45,794 bases of DNA from Prevotella sp. Its GTDB lineage: Bacteria; Bacteroidota; Bacteroidia; Bacteroidales; Bacteroidaceae. Under the pieces are notes generated by a model. The model was not told the DNA's origin and did not search any database. It saw only the letters and a program-made list of their open reading frames with translations. Location of the stretch: positions 1-45,794 of the forward strand of contig JAFUAY010000008.1 of assembly GCA_017460515.1 (NCBI GenBank), given 5' to 3'. This document shows positions 39,866 to 45,794 of this stretch, piece by piece. Made by a program: the position numbers and the translations under genes. Numbering within the stretch: position 1 is the first letter of the stretch; every line of letters begins with the position of its first letter.

Positions 39866-42202
39866 TTAAACGTCAGCACAATCTTTTATATCATCAAACG
39901 TTTGGCAGTCCTCAGCATCTGAATCCAGCAATAGCCAATACTCCCAAGGCTTCCCTGAAGCAATGGTCTGGGCCTTACACCACTCACGGGCTGCATTAGC
40001 CTTGATGGTAGCATCTTGATCCTCATTGCCAAAGCGGTCATCGTCCTTCAGTTCCAATAATACGTTCTTGTCTTCAAGATTTAGGAAAACAGCAAAGTCA
40101 GGCGAATAATTACCTGCCGGTGTAAGCAGGGTGATAATGCCGGGTAAATTGCGGAACCACGACTTCACTTCTTCAGCGGTGTCAATGATACAAGCAATAC
40201 GATACTCATTAGGCGTATCGAATGGCACGGCTTCATAACTACAGCGCACCCAGCCCGTAAAAGGTATCCCCTTGTGTTCTTTACTAACCCACTCAGCTAC
40301 ATTCATGTTGCGACTAAATGGGGACTCATAGGTTTCTGGAACACTAATTTGAATTGCAGAAAGGTCTATCACCTTATCTTCTGGAAGTCTCTCATAACTT
40401 ACCTTCTGTTGCTTGCTCAAATCATCAAGACACTTCTTGATATGTCCTATCACACGGGCAGAGTCAAGCTTAATCGTTTCCTCTGTAAAACGACTTGCCG
40501 TCAGGAAACGTTCTACCAGACTCCTTACCTTCTGATAGTGAGACCTAAATTTAAGATATGTGCAATGATTGATAACTTCTGAGGTAACAAAGCGGATAAA
40601 CTCGTCCCTCTCAAACTCTATGCTATTTCCAAGTCTTCTAATGGTTGTTGGGTCGTTTATGAGGAAGAAGTGAACATCCTGGGCTTTCAGCGCAGGAATG
40701 GTAATGGCATCCAAAGGCAAAGCCTCTTTGTTCATCTTGTATTGAGGAATTCTCAATACCTTTTCGCCTCGCACCACATTCAGAGAGATTTTCTTTTTGG
40801 GTACAAAGTCTGTATCTGGTTTCTCTGGGTCGACATTCTTGACCACAGTGATACCTTGTTTGTTGTTGGCACCAAAGCCTTGCTGAGTGAGTTTTGTTAC
40901 AATGTCCTGCATCGTTTCGTGGCCGAAGCAAAGTACGTCAAGTGTATCAACCTCTTCGTCACCAACCTGTTTGCCAAAAGGAAGGCGAAGACCACGACCC
41001 ATAATCTGAGTAACGTATGTGACGGAAGCAGCAGAACGCAGGGGTGCTATAACATAAATATTCGAGACATCCCATCCTTCTGTCAGCATCATCACATTTA
41101 CCACTACTTTGACAGGAGAATAAGGGTCTTCCAGCTTTTTCAATCTGGGTACATATTCATTCTCGTTCAATCCAGAGTGTACAAGTAGCACAGCATCTTT
41201 GTTTTCAAGATAGTTCTGAAGCCATTTAGTTGTTTCTTCTGCATGTGTTTTGTTTTCGCATGCAACAAGCATAGTGGCTTTTACCTTTTTGTTTACTTCA
41301 TTAACCTTGCAATAGTCATCAATATACTTTTGTTTCGTTTCTAACCGTTGCAGGGCAAAGCGCAATGTAACATGGTCGTATTCCTCGTCAGAAATCAAGT
41401 CTGATTTCTTGTCAGGCAACATCCTTACAAACTTGGTGTAAAGATGCTCATTAAGACAACGCTTCAAATCATAACTATACATGATGTTGTTCTGATTCTC
41501 AGTAACAGAAGCTGTTGTGCCGATAATCATCTTGGGATTGAGGGCATTCAATTCCTTACGCCAAACTGAATCATCTTCCTTTTCTTTGTCCAGTCCCAAG
41601 TGATGTGACTCGTCAAAGAATATTACCAAATCATCCAGAGCCTGCAAATATTCTACAGGACTGCAGCTGTCAAACTGACCCTTAAACTTCATTCTGGCAT
41701 TGTTTGCCGTGAGAGACTGGGGAGAAATAACCCAGATACGAGGTCCCTTATCAAATATCCCCGTTTGGTTAAAATCTCTGACATTTGATTCTGAGTTGAA
41801 TACCGTTGGGTAGTCCACTAGCGACGGGTCCACAAAAAGATAGTCTCTTGCACCACTGCACACATCATAGAACTTACGGATTATCTCTGTTCGTGTCGAT
41901 ACAATCATGAAGTCACGAGACTCTTTTGACAGAAATAGATAGGCAATAATTGCTCCTATCAATCGAGTCTTACCCACACCTGTTGCCATGTGGATGGTAA
42001 ACTCAGTGGAGCTATGCTCAAAAGCCCACGTAGGATTAGCCTCCTTGAAAAGCGAAGCGACCTCCTCTGCTGTCATATCTTTCAATGACAGTTCTGCCTT
42101 ATCCATTACTTGATGGAATTTCTCTAAAGCCTCCAATTGAGGAGTACGAAGACTCATAGCTCCTTTTACTCGCTCAAATGCTATATTCTTTTCGTTGTTC
42201 AT
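39866..42202 (-). CDS. Type III-like restriction subunit Res (DEAD-like helicase with C-terminal nuclease)
   Basis: 778 aa. The SF2 helicase core shows Walker A MATGVGKTRLIGAI, motif II FFDESHH, motif III-like IIGTTASV, TEGWDVSN, and motif VI QIMGRGLRLPFG. Near the C-terminus, NYSPDFAVFL (residues about 707-716) then NVLLELKDDD give the PD...(D/E)-x-K nuclease core typical of Res subunits. It is shorter than classic Res (about 900-1000 aa). The ATG shares one base with the stop of the Mod-like gene (TAATG), so the two are translationally coupled. As in type III enzymes, it should need a Mod partner to find sites. Confidence 0.9.
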   Translation of the reverse strand: MNNEKNIAFERVKGAMSLRTPQLEALEKFHQVMDKAELSLKDMTAEEVASLFKEANPTWAFEHSSTEFTIHMATGVGKTRLIGAIIAYLFLSKESRDFMIVSTRTEIIRKFYDVCSGARDYLFVDPSLVDYPTVFNSESNVRDFNQTGIFDKGPRIWVISPQSLTANNARMKFKGQFDSCSPVEYLQALDDLVIFFDESHHLGLDKEKEDDSVWRKELNALNPKMIIGTTASVTENQNNIMYSYDLKRCLNEHLYTKFVRMLPDKKSDLISDEEYDHVTLRFALQRLETKQKYIDDYCKVNEVNKKVKATMLVACENKTHAEETTKWLQNYLENKDAVLLVHSGLNENEYVPRLKKLEDPYSPVKVVVNVMMLTEGWDVSNIYVIAPLRSAASVTYVTQIMGRGLRLPFGKQVGDEEVDTLDVLCFGHETMQDIVTKLTQQGFGANNKQGITVVKNVDPEKPDTDFVPKKKISLNVVRGEKVLRIPQYKMNKEALPLDAITIPALKAQDVHFFLINDPTTIRRLGNSIEFERDEFIRFVTSEVINHCTYLKFRSHYQKVRSLVERFLTASRFTEETIKLDSARVIGHIKKCLDDLSKQQKVSYERLPEDKVIDLSAIQISVPETYESPFSRNMNVAEWVSKEHKGIPFTGWVRCSYEAVPFDTPNEYRIACIIDTAEEVKSWFRNLPGIITLLTPAGNYSPDFAVFLNLEDKNVLLELKDDDRFGNEDQDATIKANAAREWCKAQTIASGKPWEYWLLLDSDAEDCQTFDDIKDCADV

Positions 42203-44142
42203 TATATCATCAAATCAAATGGTGCTCTTTTGAGAGTAACGTTCTTCATCGACGTAAAACTCTCATCGTTCGATTCGTAAACGACTATCAATTTACCTGT
42301 TTTATATTTACTCTTGTAGCTGTCAAGAAGCACGTTGTCTAATGACTCTTCTTCTGGAACAACCACTACAATACGATTGTCGATGCCTGTATATGCATTT
42401 TGCTCTGGCAGTTGCCGATAGGCACCAGCCAATCCTGCATAGAAAGCTTCTGCATCTTCGCTATCATCAAAGAAAGGTTCAATATCTCCATTCTTTTGGT
42501 TATGCACCAAATAGGAATCAGAGAGCCGAAGGACATCAATCCTTCCAATCTTGTTCTTGGTTTCAGGTAAAGCATCATTACCTTCTATATCCTCTGTGTC
42601 AAGTCCATCGATAACACCTTTCAAACGCTTTGAACCTGTTTCCTCCCAAGTGGAAAGGTTGTCTTCAGATGCTCCTGTAATATGGATAAATGGCTTCTGT
42701 AATTTGATGGCTACTCCTGAGAAAACACAGTTGCTATCGCCCAATGCCAATACTATGTCTTTCTTAGATGGCGCAAGCAGGGAGAAAATATGTGCCAACA
42801 GTTTCTGTGGCTTAGCTGTCATGTTGATCTCCCCCTCTGTAATATGGGCATTTTTCAGAGCTTTGCAATGCTGAGTGGCATCTTGGGTATGGCCAAAATC
42901 ATACCACGGCAGGAAGTTCATTACTGCCTGAATCTTCTTTGCATCCTCTCTGCTAAAATATTTCTTGATAGACGGTAGCGCAACGCCTGTTCCTCCAAAG
43001 GAAGCTTTTGCCCTTGCTATTCCTTCTATCAAAGTTCGCAGTCCAAACTCCCAGTAACGCCCTGCTCCAGGAGAATCGCTTCGCATTGTTATAGGCTCAC
43101 CTCCCTCTGCTTTCAATACTAGCGAAAACTCTTGACCCTTTATTCCTGTCAATTGTTCTGAAGGCAAGTCCGATACCTGAAGTTGACCACCCTTTACAAT
43201 GTCATTGTCATTCTTCATAAGCCACCAGATCCTCTGGGGTAACTGATAGACATCATCAATAGAGGTTCTTTCACGCACGCTGAAGTTTATAACCTTTTCC
43301 GCAGTATTTCCATTCTTGTCTGTGGCTTTCACTTTCACAAAAAAGTCTCCTATACTATCAACAGATTCAAACCAAAGCGAGCCTAATATCCTGTCGAAAT
43401 AGTAGCGACCATCTGGCAAATTAGAATCGATGATTTCCCAATGGTAGGGCGATGTATTGATTTTAAACTTGGTTGCCTCACTACCTGAACGTGCTCCTTT
43501 ATGCCCATCAATATAGCAGCCTCTGAAATCGCCATCATCTTTCAAGTCCTTTGGAGTGACGAGAAGGCCGATTCTTGGAAGCTCCTCAACGGGGGATTTA
43601 CTGAAAACAGTTATGTAGTCCAAAACGTCTGTTGGGACGGCGTTGTCGTTTTGAGGTGCATACTGTTTCTGCCAGGCAAACGTGCCGACATAGTTGTTTT
43701 TCCCAAAGATCTCTTCCAAAACGATTCTAGCATAGTGGGCCATTTCTTCGTCAGTATGCAAAGCAAAGAAGCCCATCCTTGACATGCAGGGAATGGCTTT
43801 CATCGCAGACTGCTGTATTAGCGAAAGCCATGTAGAAGTTGAATAACCTGACTCTGAAACACTCTGGAATACAGACAGACGTGGCGCGTCAAGATACACA
43901 AGTTGTACAGAAGAAGGCACAAAAGAGTGGAGCGAATCTAGTGCAGAGATAATATCCCCCTTTATGCTATAACCCAACACGTCATTGCCTTCTCCAATCT
44001 GAGAATCAAAAATCAGAGCACGTTTTACTACCTTCTTGTTATATGGTGTCAATTGCCATTTCCCATTATTGAAATGCAACTCACAATGTTTCCCTGGCCA
44101 GTTGAACTCTATAGTTCCAGCAAAAGGATTTGTCTCATTCAT
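42202..44142 (-). CDS. Mod-like protein with destroyed catalytic motif (dead type III methylase homologue)
   Basis: 646 aa. The N-terminal third aligns by eye with type III Mod: GDIISALDSLHS (GDNLxAL in Mod), VQLVYLDAPR at 79-88 where Mod has IDPPYNT, TSTWLSLIQQ, then EEIFGKNNYVGTFAWQKQYAPQND and DYITVFSKS. Later blocks also match (PSIKKYF, FGHTQDATQHCKAL). The catalytic DPPY is DAPR, and the expected SAM-binding FAGSGTT block reads LALGDSNCVFSG, so methylation is very unlikely. A segment at about 225-290 (YHWEIIDSNLPDGRYYF, VKVKATDKNGNTAEKVINF) looks like an inserted beta-sandwich. It is one base into the Res gene and 3 nt after the cytosine methylase. Probable role: DNA recognition subunit for Res. 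Confidence 0.8.
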   Translation of the reverse strand: MNETNPFAGTIEFNWPGKHCELHFNNGKWQLTPYNKKVVKRALIFDSQIGEGNDVLGYSIKGDIISALDSLHSFVPSSVQLVYLDAPRLSVFQSVSESGYSTSTWLSLIQQSAMKAIPCMSRMGFFALHTDEEMAHYARIVLEEIFGKNNYVGTFAWQKQYAPQNDNAVPTDVLDYITVFSKSPVEELPRIGLLVTPKDLKDDGDFRGCYIDGHKGARSGSEATKFKINTSPYHWEIIDSNLPDGRYYFDRILGSLWFESVDSIGDFFVKVKATDKNGNTAEKVINFSVRERTSIDDVYQLPQRIWWLMKNDNDIVKGGQLQVSDLPSEQLTGIKGQEFSLVLKAEGGEPITMRSDSPGAGRYWEFGLRTLIEGIARAKASFGGTGVALPSIKKYFSREDAKKIQAVMNFLPWYDFGHTQDATQHCKALKNAHITEGEINMTAKPQKLLAHIFSLLAPSKKDIVLALGDSNCVFSGVAIKLQKPFIHITGASEDNLSTWEETGSKRLKGVIDGLDTEDIEGNDALPETKNKIGRIDVLRLSDSYLVHNQKNGDIEPFFDDSEDAEAFYAGLAGAYRQLPEQNAYTGIDNRIVVVVPEEESLDNVLLDSYKSKYKTGKLIVVYESNDESFTSMKNVTLKRAPFDLMI

Positions 44143-44145
44143 AGT

Positions 44146-45192
44146 TTATAAATTTTCTTCTTCTGATGCTATTTCTATTTCCAGTCGCTTCAGCGTTTCT
44201 TCTGTAGCGTTCCATTGCTTCCAAGGCTCCGTTTCAGGAATTCCTTTGAAAGCCTCTCTTAACGTTACCCAAGGCAGTTTTCCAATAGCAGGTTTCATGG
44301 GATTATGATGAGTCGCCACCTCTCCAATTTTTCTCAAAAGCCTATTGGCAAATGTATTTGACTTACCCTTTATTCCCAGCATCAGCACACGCTTTCTTGT
44401 TTGAGGTACACCATAGTCAGCAGCATTAACCACTACAACAGCAAAACCGTATTTCAAGCCCTCTTTAGGATGAGACATTCTATCAAACAAATCTGCCACA
44501 TAAGCCTGATGTTCCTTAGACATCAAAAGACCTGGAACATTTTCAAATAAGAACACCTCTGGTTCACAGGCGGCAATTGCCGTAGGTGTGAATCCCATCA
44601 CATCGCGTGGGTCGGCAGCACCTTTCTTTCTACCGCTCATAGACCAAGGCTGGCAAGGAGGGCCACCGCATAGCAGACCTACCTTACCACAATACTGCTC
44701 ATAGTCGAACTGTTGTGCATAGCCTTCTACTACGCAATCAGCAGGCCAAGGTTTGTTGGTGCGAAGTATTTTTGCCGCTACGTCCCAAAGCTCTATTTTG
44801 GCAATAGGAGTCAAATAATCAAAACCAGAGCTGAGACCGCCAATACCTGCACATATCTCTATTAGCGTCTTATTCTGGAAGTCAATGTTTTCTTTCAACA
44901 GGTCTGCCAAAACGTGTGACAAAGGGGGAGGCACAGCATTTCCTAAAACAGCTATGCGCTCACTCTCAGTAATGCCGTCAACATTCACCCATTCAGCAGG
45001 AAACCCTTGTATGGCGGCAATCTCAGCAACACTCATGCGACGGATTTTCTTACCATCCACCACATGCGCCTCCTGAGGACGACGACACCACTCCTTGCGT
45101 ACCGTCGTTGATGGCCAGTCCATCACCTGCGGCCTATGTTTGGGGTCGTTAGATACAGCGTCCGACCAAGTACTTCTCAATAATTCTGCCAT
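44146..45192 (-). CDS. Circularly permuted DNA (cytosine-5) methyltransferase
   Basis: 348 aa with every catalytic motif of m5C methylases but in rotated order. Motif IX (RRMSVAEIAAIQGFP, residues 51-65) and motif X (VLGNAVPPP, 82-90) come first. Then motif I (LIEICAGIGGL, 110-120), motif IV with the catalytic Cys180 (GGPPCQPWS), motif VI (FENVPG), and motif VIII (QTRKRVLMLG, 264-273). The segment PWVTLREAF that normally precedes the recognition domain is near the C-terminus. Only about 50 residues at the N-terminus and 75 at the C-terminus are left for target recognition. The order resembles the permuted M.BssHII. It is the first gene of the operon, with a promoter 27 nt upstream. Confidence 0.9.
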   Translation of the reverse strand: MAELLRSTWSDAVSNDPKHRPQVMDWPSTTVRKEWCRRPQEAHVVDGKKIRRMSVAEIAAIQGFPAEWVNVDGITESERIAVLGNAVPPPLSHVLADLLKENIDFQNKTLIEICAGIGGLSSGFDYLTPIAKIELWDVAAKILRTNKPWPADCVVEGYAQQFDYEQYCGKVGLLCGGPPCQPWSMSGRKKGAADPRDVMGFTPTAIAACEPEVFLFENVPGLLMSKEHQAYVADLFDRMSHPKEGLKYGFAVVVVNAADYGVPQTRKRVLMLGIKGKSNTFANRLLRKIGEVATHHNPMKPAIGKLPWVTLREAFKGIPETEPWKQWNATEETLKRLEIEIASEEENL

Positions 45193-45218
45193 TTCTTCAA
45201 TGTCATTTCTCTAGCCTG

Positions 45219-45226
45219 CAAAAATA
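45219..45226 (-). promoter_or_regulatory. -7 element of the restriction-like operon
   Basis: The minus strand reads TATTTTTG (TAnnTTTG), 26 nt before the ATG at 45192. No standard -33 TTTG was seen; a palindrome occupies the spacer instead. Confidence 0.5.
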
Positions 45227-45227
45227 C

Positions 45228-45248
45228 GAATAATCCTTGAGATTATTC
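45228..45248. promoter_or_regulatory. Palindrome next to the -7 element, candidate operator
   Basis: GAATAATC, 5-nt CTTGA, GATTATTC: a perfect 8+8 bp inverted repeat that starts 1 nt upstream of the -7 element and fills the space where the -33/-7 spacer would be. A bound protein would block the promoter. No separate controller (C) protein gene is adjacent; the methylase or the Mod-like protein could be the regulator. Confidence 0.5.
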
Positions 45249-45264
45249 ACATCCAAGCATATTT

Positions 45265-45684
45265 TTACACATTATTTAATAAAAGCACATCGTTGCGGTA
45301 CTCATACCACCATCTGGCGGCGGCGTGGAGGGCATAGACTCTCTCGCTGATAAAGTCGGGGTACTTGGGGGTGAGTTCGGCAGCATTGAAGCCGGCAATG
45401 ACGCAGATGAAAGTGGTGTTGCCCTCGATGTAGTCGCACCAATGATTCTCGCCCAGGCAGAAGCCGAGGATGTTGTCAAACTCTGCTTCGGTGCGGGGCA
45501 GTTGGACGTGGGCCACCACATGGGGCTTTGCTTGTTGGTGCAGGAGCCAGTAGTCACCGTGACCCTCTACGTGTCTAAACTCTGCCTTGAAGGCCTCGCG
45601 TTCTACATGTTCTGGTTTCAGCCCGCAATGCTGGAGCCGTGGGAACGTGACATAATTGCAATTCTCAATCTTTTTGATTTCCAT
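45265..45684 (-). CDS. Hypothetical protein upstream of the restriction-like operon
   Basis: 139 aa, MEIKKIENCNYVTFPRLQHCG start. No recognised family. Rich in Trp, His and Tyr (GHGDYWLLHQQAKPHVVAHVQLPRTEAEF, residues about 41-69; ENHWCDYIEG; AAARWWYEYRN). The alternating beta pattern suggests a small alpha/beta domain. It is on the same strand as the operon, but 72 nt and a promoter lie between, so it is probably a separate unit. Upstream (45685-45794) I saw nothing beyond possible leader sequence. Confidence 0.65.
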   Translation of the reverse strand: MEIKKIENCNYVTFPRLQHCGLKPEHVEREAFKAEFRHVEGHGDYWLLHQQAKPHVVAHVQLPRTEAEFDNILGFCLGENHWCDYIEGNTTFICVIAGFNAAELTPKYPDFISERVYALHAAARWWYEYRNDVLLLNNV

Positions 45685-45794
45685 ATCGTTTACTTTTTAG
45701 TGAATAGATCTGTCTCGTTCACTCGCATCGTTTTACCACCGTTGCCAACGATACATTTCTTCGAAATAGGTTCTTCGACAAGCGAAGCGCCTCG

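Overview
The window looks like a chromosomal segment of a Bacteroidales bacterium, most likely Prevotellaceae. The signs are Bacteroidetes-type promoters (TTTG or TTG, about 20 nt, then TAnnTTTG), few Shine-Dalgarno sites, a lipidated TamA-like protein (TamL), a DUF5686 outer-membrane protein, a type IX secretion plug domain, a propeller/AraC regulator, and VirE/DUF3987 and HU-like accessory genes. No rRNA, tRNA or CRISPR array was seen.

Layout. 1-5000: end of pyruvate phosphate dikinase, an iron-type alcohol dehydrogenase, a Y-family polymerase that appears to have lost its little-finger domain, a truncated YolD-like partner, a short-chain dehydrogenase and a YgjP-like metallopeptidase. 5000-15800: an accessory island, read mostly on the minus strand, with a P5-like protein, a VirE-N/DUF3987 protein, unknown genes, an Rpn-type nuclease, and several broken restriction, methylase and regulator genes joined at visible scars. 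It ends in a truncated HU-like gene with a long, structured leader. 15800-25600: housekeeping genes (UDP-glucuronate decarboxylase, trpS, rpiB-tkt, tamL, a winged-helix protein, aspS). 25700-35000: a tight operon of DUF5686 protein, AddA-like helicase/nuclease, and an AddB-like nuclease fused in frame to a type IX plug domain. 35000-37500: a transmembrane propeller/AraC regulator without kinase or receiver. 37600-39180: a segment between two near-identical direct repeats, holding a DUF4160/DUF2442-HTH pair and a wrecked Eco57I-type methylase. 39100-45200: a compact four-gene defence-like operon.

The best candidate for an undescribed system is that last operon. In transcription order it encodes a circularly permuted cytosine-5 methyltransferase with little room for a target-recognition domain, a type III Mod homologue whose catalytic DPPY is changed to DAPR, a Res-type helicase/nuclease, and a protein with motifs like ADP-ribosyltransferases (HGT, FYIT, ExE). 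The four genes abut, overlap by one base or lie 3 nt apart, behind one promoter with an adjacent perfect 8+8 bp palindrome. My inference is a type III-like restriction system in which the dead Mod supplies recognition, the permuted enzyme supplies protective methylation and Res cuts, possibly with an ART-like effector. Functions are inferred from motifs read by eye; no database search was run.
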